Below, piece by piece: positions 1-6,940 of a stretch of DNA of 64,000 nt. A program made the position numbers and the translations under genes. Below the pieces are notes generated by a model that was not told the DNA's origin, searched no databases, and saw only the letters and a program-made list of their open reading frames with translations. Source of the DNA: Allorhodopirellula heiligendammensis (GTDB taxonomy: Bacteria > Planctomycetota > Planctomycetia > Pirellulales > Pirellulaceae); NCBI RefSeq assembly GCF_007860105.1, contig NZ_SJPU01000002.1, positions 1,353,739 to 1,417,738 of the forward strand, read 5' to 3'. Numbering within the stretch: the first letter of the stretch is position 1; each line of letters starts with the position of its first letter.

Positions 1-1
1 G

Positions 2-469
2 ATGCAGAAAATCGCTCAGCCCGGGCTGATGGGACGCATGATGGGTCTGATGCCGGGGATGTCCCAGTTCAAAGAGGCGCTCGACAGCGAAGAAGCTGGC
101 GGGCAGATGAAACAGATTATCGGGGCCATCAATTCGATGACTCCGGCCGAGCGTAAAAACCCGAAGCTAATCGATGCAGCCCGGCGAACCCGCATTGCGG
201 CTGGAGCCGGGGTGCCTTCGTCGTCGATCACACAGTTGATCAAGCAGTTCGACACGATGAAACCGTTGATGCAGATGATGTCGGGCAAGGGCGGCGGAGA
301 CCGGATGGCGATGCTGCGTCAGCTCCAGAGCGGTGCGATGGCCGGCGGTGGTCTCGGTGCCACGAAAATCAAACAATCCACGGGCAAGCGTCTGTCGCCC
401 GCCGAACGGGAGAAGCAGCGCAAAGAGCGTGACAAACTCAAACGCAAGATGAAACGAAAGGGCCGCTAA
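2..469 (+). CDS. ffh: Signal recognition particle protein Ffh, C-terminal M domain (5' truncated by window edge)
   Basis: This is the 3' part of the SRP54/Ffh GTPase gene. Ffh binds SRP RNA and signal peptides and targets nascent membrane proteins. Only the methionine-rich M domain is present, with MMGLMPGMSQ and MKPLMQMMSG, followed by a basic Lys/Arg tail ending in KLKRKMKRKGR. The GTPase domain lies upstream of the window. The reading frame is open from the first base, so the Met at position 2 is internal and not the true start. It is followed by rpsP, as in many bacterial ffh-rpsP clusters. Identity follows from the M-domain composition plus context. Confidence 0.9.
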   Translation: MQKIAQPGLMGRMMGLMPGMSQFKEALDSEEAGGQMKQIIGAINSMTPAERKNPKLIDAARRTRIAAGAGVPSSSITQLIKQFDTMKPLMQMMSGKGGGDRMAMLRQLQSGAMAGGGLGATKIKQSTGKRLSPAEREKQRKERDKLKRKMKRKGR

Positions 470-548
470 ACGCGACCGACCGACTTTAGACTTTTAAATC
501 AACCGCACCAAAACCAACGCTAATTATCTTTTTGGAGACCTGACCGAG

Positions 549-989
549 ATGGCTGTCAAAATTCGCATGAAAAAAATGGGGCGTACCCATCGTCCTTTCT
601 TTCGTGTTTGTGCAATGGACCAACGTAAACCCCGTGATGGACGAGTGATCGAGGAACTCGGCCACTACGACCCCATGTGCCCCGAAACCGACGCGCGTGC
701 TCAATTGAAGAGCGACCGTATCGACTATTGGATCAGTGTGGGTGCCCAACCCACCGAAAAGTGCGCCACGTTGATCAAGAAGTATGGCACCGACGGCACC
801 CATCTCGACGCACAGCGTGAAGCCTTGGCGCGTCTCGGCCGCCGCAAGGACTACACGCCCGCGCCCGTGACGGCCGCTCCTCAGCCCAAAGCGGAAGCAC
901 CGCAGGCCGAAGAGCCCGCTCCCGCTGCAGAAGCTCCAGCCGAAGAGTCGCCTGCGGCTCCTGAAGCCGAAGCCACGGCATCCGAGTAA
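549..989 (+). CDS. rpsP: 30S ribosomal protein S16 with acidic Ala/Pro/Glu tail
   Basis: S16 is a structural protein of the small ribosomal subunit body. The first 85 or so residues are canonical, opening MAVKIRMKKMGRTHRPFFRV and continuing through GRVIEELGHYDP. The remaining 50 to 60 residues form a low-complexity tail of Ala, Pro and Glu. That makes the protein 146 residues, against about 80 to 90 for a minimal S16. A GGAG lies 13 bases before the ATG. The gene sits between ffh and trmD. The tail is an extension seen in some phyla and is probably disordered. Confidence 0.96.
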   Translation: MAVKIRMKKMGRTHRPFFRVCAMDQRKPRDGRVIEELGHYDPMCPETDARAQLKSDRIDYWISVGAQPTEKCATLIKKYGTDGTHLDAQREALARLGRRKDYTPAPVTAAPQPKAEAPQAEEPAPAAEAPAEESPAAPEAEATASE

Positions 990-1011
990 GCTGTCCGGCG
1001 AGTAAAACCTA

Positions 1012-1719
1012 GTGAGGATTGACGTTGTTACCCTGTTCCCCGCGATTTTTGACGGTTACCTGACGCAAAGTTTGTTGCACAAGGCAATCGTCCGGGGGCT
1101 GGTCGACATCCAGCGTCATGACCTGCGGCAGTGGGCCGAAAACGTACCTCATCGCAAAGTCGATGACCGTCCGTTCGGCGGCGGCCCGGGAATGTTAATC
1201 CAAGTCGAGCCGACGGTGAGTTGCGTTCGTGAAATCGAGTCGGACGCTGCTGACGGAGCCGAACAGGCCCCCATCCGCAGAATCCTGCTCACGCCGCAAG
1301 GCAAGCCATTCGATCAACGTCTGGCCGAAGATATCGCTACGAGCGAGCGAATTGTTTTGCTCTGTGGCCGATACGAAGGGTTTGACCAACGGGTCCATGA
1401 CATCTTGGAGCCGGAAGAAATTAGCGTTGGCGATTTCGTTCTCAATGGGGGCGAGGTCGCTGCCATGACCATCATCGATGCCGTCGTTCGGTTGATTCCC
1501 GGCGTCCTAGGTGATGAAAACAGCCATCGAGATGATTCCTTCAGCCGCGGAAATCGGCTGCTGGAGTTTCCACAATACACCCGGCCCCGCGAGTTCGAAG
1601 GACACTTCGTTCCCGAGGTCTTGCTCAGTGGTGACCATGCGGCAATCGCCGCTTGGCGGGCTGAGCAAACACTGATCCGAACCAAGGCCCGCCGTAGCGA
1701 TCTGCTCGACGAGTCCTAA
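1012..1719 (+). CDS. trmD: tRNA (guanine(37)-N1)-methyltransferase
   Basis: TrmD is a SPOUT-class enzyme that uses S-adenosylmethionine to methylate G37 of tRNAs, which prevents +1 frameshifting. The 235-residue protein starts MRIDVVTLFP from a GTG codon and contains FGGGPGMLI, LLCGRYEGFDQRV and SVGDFVLNGGE, all diagnostic of the knot and SAM pocket. It lies 22 bp after rpsP and 52 bp before rplS, so the three are probably co-transcribed. The usual rimM gene between rpsP and trmD is absent. Confidence 0.96.
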   Translation: MRIDVVTLFPAIFDGYLTQSLLHKAIVRGLVDIQRHDLRQWAENVPHRKVDDRPFGGGPGMLIQVEPTVSCVREIESDAADGAEQAPIRRILLTPQGKPFDQRLAEDIATSERIVLLCGRYEGFDQRVHDILEPEEISVGDFVLNGGEVAAMTIIDAVVRLIPGVLGDENSHRDDSFSRGNRLLEFPQYTRPREFEGHFVPEVLLSGDHAAIAAWRAEQTLIRTKARRSDLLDES

Positions 1720-1771
1720 ATCATTCAACTTACCAATCCAGCCAGCCCTAAAAAATATTAGCGAGAGCGTC

Positions 1772-2125
1772 ATGAGCAATGCCATCATGGACATGGTCAA
1801 CAAGGCCAACCTGAAACCAGAAACCCCCAAGTTCGACATTGGCGACACTGTCGACGTCCACACCAAGATTCTCGAAGGCGCCAAAGAACGCATTCAGGTT
1901 TTCAGTGGTGTCGTGATCGGCCGCTCGGGCAAAGGATCGCAAGAGATGTTCATGGTTCGCCGCATTGTCGCCGGTGAAGGCGTCGAGCGCAAGTTCCCCG
2001 TCCACAGCCCACGGATCGATAAGATCGAAATCAAACGCAGCGGTGTCACCCGCCGTGCGAAACTGTATTTCCTCCGCGACCGCGTCGGCAAGGCTGTCCG
2101 TCTGAAAGAACGTCGCCGCGTCTAA
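1772..2125 (+). CDS. rplS: 50S ribosomal protein L19
   Basis: L19 sits at the subunit interface of the large ribosomal subunit. The 117-residue protein has the family core FDIGDTVDVHTKI, QVFSGVVIGR, FPVHSPRIDKIEI and RAKLYFLRDRVGKAVRLKE. Length and start are normal. It ends the translation cluster and is followed after 16 bp by a perfect 10-bp hairpin. Confidence 0.96.
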   Translation: MSNAIMDMVNKANLKPETPKFDIGDTVDVHTKILEGAKERIQVFSGVVIGRSGKGSQEMFMVRRIVAGEGVERKFPVHSPRIDKIEIKRSGVTRRAKLYFLRDRVGKAVRLKERRRV

Positions 2126-2141
2126 GCATCTGTTGCTAGAA

Positions 2142-2184
2142 GGCTTTGCTGTTCCCTGCGCCAGCATCGTTGGGCAGCAAAGCC
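2142..2184 (+). terminator. Hairpin after rplS
   Basis: GGCTTTGCTG at 2142-2151 pairs perfectly with CAGCAAAGCC at 2175-2184 around a 23-nt loop, 16 bp past the rplS stop. There is no following T-run. It may be a processing or stability hairpin, or a weak terminator. Confidence 0.35.
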
Positions 2185-2285
2185 GAGCAGCGGCCAGCGA
2201 TACCACCCGCCCACCGATCCCGACGCGGCCTGTACGGCGCGTGGGTGGATCGGTGCGAGCCAATTTTAATGCCGCCGATTTAAAC

Positions 2286-2430
2286 AGGTGTCCCGTACCG
2301 TTTCGGTTGATATCGAGTCGGGGATTGGATCGGTAGGCGAGCGAATCGACCCGATTGCTGGATCAGAAGACTCAATCGCGCGAATCTTGAGTGATTAAGG
2401 TACCGGACACCTTGTTCATTTCGGACACCT
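2286..2430. repeat. Imperfect inverted repeat AGGTGTCCcGTACC ... GGTACCGGACACCT plus a third GGACACCT
   Basis: The left arm at 2286-2299 and the right arm at 2399-2412 match as an inverted repeat at 13 of 14 positions, about 100 bp apart. A further GGACACCTTTTTCATTT at 2423-2439 repeats the right arm and its flank, GGACACCTTGTTCATTT, directly. The block fills the space between two convergent genes. It could be a small dispersed repeat element or a transcription-termination structure. Confidence 0.5.
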
Positions 2431-2437
2431 TTTTCAT

Positions 2438-3610
2438 TTATGCTGCCTGCACGGCGCGTTGGTGAACCGGGGCGAGCCAGTCTTGCATCGCGCCGAGATC
2501 TTTCGACCACGTGGCACTGGTGCGTCGATCGCAGAACGTGTGGAAGAGGCCGTCGACAGTGTCGCACAGCGTCCGCACCGCTTCGATGCGGTCGTCATCA
2601 TCGAATTCGGTGTCTTCATCGAGGATGATTTTCGCACCGCTGATGCCAAAGGTTTCCGCTTGCAGGGTCAGGTCAAACTGCTGTCCATCGCGGACCAAAA
2701 TCATGCCGGTTTTCCGAGGCAGCTTGCCGTGCTGGATCGCTTGCATTGCCTCGGGCAATTTCACCGGTGACTCCGCCGTGATCGTCTCTTTGCCGGATTC
2801 ACCGACCGGGCATTCGAGAGTGAGTGTCTTCGCCAGCATCACGGTCACTTCGGTCCCATCGGGAATCGTGATCGTGTCTGTTTGTGTTTCCAGCGTCCAC
2901 CACAACCACAGCATGAATTCATTGCCTAGAAAATCCGGTGCTTGGGAGTGTTCATTCGCCCAGGCAACGCTGCCGTGCGCCGGACCGGGGGCAAAGCCGG
3001 CGGGCACTACTTCATCCATTTCGGCGTAGCGGTCCGCTTCGATGGCCCACGCCTGAGCGATCGTCCCCGCGCTGACGTGCCGCAATTCGACACCGAAAAC
3101 TCGCTCCAGGAGATCGGCGCAGTGTCCGCTGGCGGTCCCCGCCGAGCCGCCAAAGTACAGCATTTCGTAGCTGTGATCCCACAGTAGCGAAAACGGCTGG
3201 AATTTGCGGTACTTCCCGGTGGCAGCTTCGGTTTCGCAGCGTTGTTCGACGGCTTCCTTTGCTTCCTTCCGCTGTGATTTTGTGGGGACCCCACTGGGGT
3301 TGTCACGGCCCAGGCCGGCCAGCTCCATTTGCAGCCATGCATTCTTGATGGCGGCGGGAATTTGGTTGGTATCAATGCGAACGCCGAAGTGCACGGCATC
3401 GTTAATGACATTCTTCTCCAAATCAAAATCTTGATCGAACAGGTGGGCGCCACCCAGAAAGCCGGTGTGAACGTTTTCGGTCGAGTCCGTCTCGACCCTG
3501 CCAGCGGCGTGCTGCTGCATGAGGTCGATATGTTCTTGATCAAAACTTGCGGATTCAAATTTTTCAACGCGGAATCGTTCAAATGAAAGACTACCGGACA
3601 GGAAGGGCAT
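2438..3610 (-). CDS. RdgC-like recombination-associated protein
   Basis: This 390-residue protein resembles the RdgC family, whose E. coli member is a ring-shaped double-stranded DNA binder that modulates RecA. The opening MPFLSGSLSFERFRV, the central IPAAIKNAWLQMELAGL with a following Lys/Glu-rich linker (TKSQRKEAKEAVEQR), and LLERVFGVELRHVSAGTIA follow the layout of long RdgC-like proteins in deltaproteobacteria and planctomycetes as I recall it. It is longer than E. coli RdgC (about 300). No signal peptide is present. It is a single gene, convergent with rplS and divergent from pyrC. The assignment rests on remembered family pattern and not on an alignment. Confidence 0.55.
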   Translation of the reverse strand: MPFLSGSLSFERFRVEKFESASFDQEHIDLMQQHAAGRVETDSTENVHTGFLGGAHLFDQDFDLEKNVINDAVHFGVRIDTNQIPAAIKNAWLQMELAGLGRDNPSGVPTKSQRKEAKEAVEQRCETEAATGKYRKFQPFSLLWDHSYEMLYFGGSAGTASGHCADLLERVFGVELRHVSAGTIAQAWAIEADRYAEMDEVVPAGFAPGPAHGSVAWANEHSQAPDFLGNEFMLWLWWTLETQTDTITIPDGTEVTVMLAKTLTLECPVGESGKETITAESPVKLPEAMQAIQHGKLPRKTGMILVRDGQQFDLTLQAETFGISGAKIILDEDTEFDDDDRIEAVRTLCDTVDGLFHTFCDRRTSATWSKDLGAMQDWLAPVHQRAVQAA

Positions 3611-4032
3611 GAAGGTTTCCGATCAAATGAGGTTGGCGCGCGAGAGGGCACGTGTGGGGCGAACAACGAGACGCACGGGTTGTCATCGTCCAGCGAACGC
3701 GTCGACTTTGATCGGCATCGAGCAAGGTGTTGTCAGTCTTCGCACGCTGAAAAACCCCTGTAATGGAACTAGCTCACTGAACCGGCATAGGCTGCCTGGT
3801 TCCGTCCGTCGCAAGTTCGAACGGAAAGTCCGCAGCCCGAGGTAATTTGCACTGAGTCCCGGCGGCGACGTCGGTGCTGGCGTACCGTCCCACCTTGCTG
3901 CCGCCTCCCGCGGGGCTATGTTGGCAATCGCACACTGGACCGGGGATTTGCGTCCCTGGCAGAGTGCTGGCGTCGTTGCCGGGGCGACGATGCCTCTGCC
4001 GACTATCCTTCATCGTGGGAGCTTCTCAAATC
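3611..4032. other. Divergent intergenic region (RdgC-like / pyrC)
   Basis: The 422-bp gap separates divergently transcribed genes and should hold both promoters. Short frames exist on both strands but look like composition artefacts. It is GC-rich with several potential hairpins between 3800 and 4010. I recognise no RNA family in it. Confidence 0.4.
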
Positions 4033-5406
4033 ATGGCACGTCTTCTTATTCGCAACGCCTCGGTCGTCCTGCCCGGTGATGGGTTCCGGTCCAACTCAGG
4101 TGAGGTTCGTGCGGCGAATGTGCTCATCGACGATGGAAAGATACTCGATGTTGATGCTTCGGCATCTGCGTCGTGCGATGAAGTGGTGGAAGCCGACGGA
4201 TTGCATCTTCTGCCGGGAGTCGTTGACGATCAGGTTCACTTTCGTGAGCCCGGATTGACTCAGAAAGAGGATCTAGCGATGGCCAGTCACGCCTGCGCAG
4301 CCGGTGGCGTGACGACGTTTCTGGAGATGCCCAACACCAAGCCGCCTGCGATCACGGTGGAAGGTGTTCGTGCCAAAGAGTGTCTCGCTGCCGCGAAGTC
4401 CCTCGTTAACTACGGTTTCTACATTGGGGCCACACCTGACAATGTCAAAGAGTTGACAGAGGTTACCGATGTACCGGGGATCAAAATCTTCATCGGCAGC
4501 AGCACGGGGAACTTACTCGTTGACGAACAGGCGGCTCTCGAACGGATTTTTGCTGAAACCACGCTGCCGATCTGTGCGCACTGCGAGGACGAGACGACCG
4601 TCCGAGCGAACGCGGAACGTATCGGTCAAACCAGCGATCTGGCTGATCACTCCCGGATCCGCGACGAGCGGGCAGCGATGATTGCCACCGAGCGAGCGAC
4701 TGAGTTGGCGCGGCGGCACCAGCATCGGTTTCATGTGCTGCATGTTTCCACGGCTGCCGAGCTCAAGTTTTTGCGAGATCCATCACCGTACTTAACCGCT
4801 GAGGTTTGCCCGCATCATTTGCTATTTAACGTCGACGACTACGAGCGGTTGGGCAGCCGCGTGCAAATGAATCCCTCGATCAAGACGGCCGCGGATAATG
4901 CAGGATTGTGGCAGGCGCTTGCGGACGATGTGATCCAGGTGATTGCCACCGATCACGCGCCCCATACGCTCGAAGAGAAAAATCAGCCGTATCCGCAGAG
5001 CCCCTCAGGCTTGCCCGCTGTGGAGAATTCGTTGGCGCTGATGCTCGATCAAGCCCACGCGGGCCGTATCACGCTGCCGCAGATTGCTCATTGGATGAGC
5101 GATGCCCCCGCCCGCGTATGGGGAATCACCGGCAAGGGACGCATTGCTGCCGGGTATGACGCCGATTTGGTTCTCGTCGATGCGTCACAACGGCGAACGA
5201 TCCGAGATCAGGACCAACACACCAAGTCCCGCTGGAGCCCGTGGGATGGCGAAACCCTGACGGGCTGGCCCGTCCGGACATGGGTGGGTGGACGTCAGGT
5301 TTGGTCCGCCGAAACGGGCTTTGACGAAGCTGCCCGAGGCACGAAGCCGCACTTCGACCACACCCGTGGAGGTTACTGGTCGACAGCGAACGGAATCGGC
5401 GTGTGA
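4033..5406 (+). CDS. pyrC: Dihydroorotase (class I, QxH variant)
   Basis: Dihydroorotase cyclises N-carbamoyl-aspartate to dihydroorotate in pyrimidine synthesis. The 457-residue amidohydrolase has [34 protein letters not shown] (candidate carbamylated Lys), [22 protein letters not shown] and VIATDHAPH. The first metal motif reads D-D-Q-V-H, so the first His of the usual HxH is Gln. I recall the same [10 protein letters not shown] form in Bacteroidetes enzymes. The frame is open 159 bp further upstream, but the ATG at 4033 matches the family N-terminus MARLLIRNA. An inactive paralogue is possible but less likely, given the remaining ligands. Confidence 0.88.
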   Translation: MARLLIRNASVVLPGDGFRSNSGEVRAANVLIDDGKILDVDASASASCDEVVEADGLHLLPGVVDDQVHFREPGLTQKEDLAMASHACAAGGVTTFLEMPNTKPPAITVEGVRAKECLAAAKSLVNYGFYIGATPDNVKELTEVTDVPGIKIFIGSSTGNLLVDEQAALERIFAETTLPICAHCEDETTVRANAERIGQTSDLADHSRIRDERAAMIATERATELARRHQHRFHVLHVSTAAELKFLRDPSPYLTAEVCPHHLLFNVDDYERLGSRVQMNPSIKTAADNAGLWQALADDVIQVIATDHAPHTLEEKNQPYPQSPSGLPAVENSLALMLDQAHAGRITLPQIAHWMSDAPARVWGITGKGRIAAGYDADLVLVDASQRRTIRDQDQHTKSRWSPWDGETLTGWPVRTWVGGRQVWSAETGFDEAARGTKPHFDHTRGGYWSTANGIGV

Positions 5407-5517
5407 TTTTGGTAGACTGAAGCAGTGTCGACCGACGGTTCGTTGTCGCACGCTGGCTTCGCCTGCGGGAAGTTGTACACATCTACTAGATTCTGGCAGA
5501 ATCGAAAGGATCCCCCG

Positions 5518-6789
5518 GTGTCCGACGAGCTCTTCTATTGGCAGCGTGAACAGGAGAGTGTGGAGCCATCGCCTGGTGACGAGCCATCGCCTGGTGACGG
5601 GCCATCGCCTGGTGACGGGCCATCGCCTGGTGACGGGCCATCGTCTAGTGACGGGCCATTGCCGATTGACGTTGGCTTGCGAGATCAACTGCAGTTGTGT
5701 TTGCTGCCGGGGTTAGGGCCGCGAAGTCTGAGCGTGCTGAGCGAGGCATTCGGGGCAGCGTCCGATATTTTGCGAGCCGACTCGAGCGATCTGCAGCGCG
5801 TCCCCGGGATTGGTCCCAAGCTGGCCCATACGATTCGGTCGGCGCGAGACTATATCGATGTTGACGAGGTCATCCGCTGGTGTCAGCAGAACAGCGCTCA
5901 CATCATTCAGCGGGGCGAGGACGGTTATCCAAAGCCTTTGGAGGAACTCGACGACGCCCCACCAGTTCTCTTTTGCCGAGGTCGTTGGAAGGCGGTCGAC
6001 GCCATCTCGGTGTCCATCGTCGGTACGCGGCACGCGACCGCGTACGGTCTCGAACAAACACGCCGGCTAGCGCGCGATCTCGCGGCTGCCTCGGTGACAA
6101 TCGTCAGCGGGCTGGCACGAGGCATCGACACGGCGGCACATCGGGCAGCATTGGAGGTGGGTGGCCGTACGATTGCTTTTTTGGGCGGTGGGTTGGGCCA
6201 GATGTATCCAGCAGAAAATAAGACTTTGGCCGCCGAAATCGCTAATCTGGGAGCTGTGATTAGCGAATATGCACCTCTTGCGAAACCGCGTGGTGGCATG
6301 TTTCCGCAGCGCAATCGTCTGATTGCTGCGGCAGGCCTGGCGACGCTCGTGATCGAGGCCCCCGAGCGGTCTGGTGCGTTGATTACGGCGCGGCTTGCGG
6401 GCGAGCTCGGGCGCAGCGTGGGCGCCCTGCCCGGCCCCGTCAACAGTCGTGCTTCGCAGGGCTGCCATCGCTTGATCCGCGATGGTGGAGTACTCATCAG
6501 CAACGCTGACGATGTACTGGAGTTGCTTGGCCCACTGAGCGAGCCCATTGTCCGTGGTGGCGAATCTGATGCGAATCGCGCCGAACGTGAAATGCGAGAT
6601 GGGCGGGAACTATCACTCAATGAGCTCGAATTGGCGGTGCTCGATCAGATTTCTCCTACCGGTAGTTCGCTCGATGCGATCACCGTGGCCTGCGAATTGT
6701 CATCCGCGCGTGTCTCGGCGATCGTCAGCGTCCTCGAAATGAAACGCTTTATACGGCGTCTTAGCGGGCAATACGTCGCCAGAGTCTAG
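5518..6789 (+). CDS. dprA: DNA-processing protein DprA
   Basis: DprA binds incoming single-stranded DNA and loads RecA during natural transformation. The protein has an N-terminal helix-hairpin-helix region (LPGLGPRSL, VPGIGPKLAHTI), then the Rossmann-like core with SIVGTRHATAYG, VSGLARGIDTAAH, FLGGGLGQMYP, FPQRNRLIA and ERSGALITARLA, and a C-terminal winged-helix-like domain. I chose GTG 5518 (423 residues) because AAAGGA stands 6 bases upstream; an in-frame GTG at 5425 would add 31 residues. An in-frame 18-bp repeat encodes (E/G)PSPGD copies near the N-terminus. It follows pyrC by 111 bp and ends at a strong terminator. Confidence 0.92.
   Translation: MSDELFYWQREQESVEPSPGDEPSPGDGPSPGDGPSPGDGPSSSDGPLPIDVGLRDQLQLCLLPGLGPRSLSVLSEAFGAASDILRADSSDLQRVPGIGPKLAHTIRSARDYIDVDEVIRWCQQNSAHIIQRGEDGYPKPLEELDDAPPVLFCRGRWKAVDAISVSIVGTRHATAYGLEQTRRLARDLAAASVTIVSGLARGIDTAAHRAALEVGGRTIAFLGGGLGQMYPAENKTLAAEIANLGAVISEYAPLAKPRGGMFPQRNRLIAAAGLATLVIEAPERSGALITARLAGELGRSVGALPGPVNSRASQGCHRLIRDGGVLISNADDVLELLGPLSEPIVRGGESDANRAEREMRDGRELSLNELELAVLDQISPTGSSLDAITVACELSSARVSAIVSVLEMKRFIRRLSGQYVARV
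5563..5652 (+). repeat. 18-bp tandem repeat inside dprA
   Basis: Five head-to-tail copies of GAGCCATCGCCTGGTGAC or its GGG variant encode EPSPGD, EPSPGD, GPSPGD, GPSPGD and GPSSSD, followed by a degenerate GPLPID. Copies 1-4 are nearly identical in DNA, which suggests recent slippage. The unit is a multiple of three, so copy number can change without a frameshift. Confidence 0.9.
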
Positions 6790-6800
6790 CAGTGACAGTC

Positions 6801-6827
6801 AGCGAAGCGGGGTCCGCCTCGCTTTTT
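6801..6827 (+). terminator. Rho-independent terminator after dprA
   Basis: AGCGAAGCGG at 6801-6810 pairs with CCGCCTCGCT at 6814-6823 (one A-C mismatch) around a GGT loop, followed by TTTT. It lies 12 bp after the dprA stop. Confidence 0.75.
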
Positions 6828-6940
6828 GGCTCAATCCTTTGTGTCAAGTCGTCTTGACCTCCAATTTCCTTCGGCGATACCCTTTGCGGTTTGCATCTTC
6901 ACGCAGTTTTCGATTGCCCCCGCCCCGCTAGGCTTCTCTG

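Larger units (their letters stand above)
2126..2437. other. Intergenic region between rplS and the RdgC-like gene
   Basis: No gene is supported here. The region holds the rplS hairpin and the AGGTGTCC/GGACACCT inverted-repeat family (2286-2430). The downstream gene converges from the opposite strand. Confidence 0.6.

Noticed and set aside
3806-3845. RNase P RNA-like GGAAAGTCCG or tRNA T-arm-like GTTCGAAC
   Set aside because: The rest of the RNase P core is missing and no cloverleaf can be drawn around the T-arm-like bases.
3609-3845. 78-codon open frame overlapping the RdgC-like start
   Set aside because: It overlaps the RdgC-like start codon, has no ribosome-binding site and no recognisable pattern.
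5563-5652. CRISPR array
   Set aside because: The repeats are contiguous with no spacers and are in frame within dprA.
5185-5688. Minus-strand frame rich in WPVTRR repeats
   Set aside because: It is the antisense shadow of the dprA 18-bp repeat and the pyrC end.
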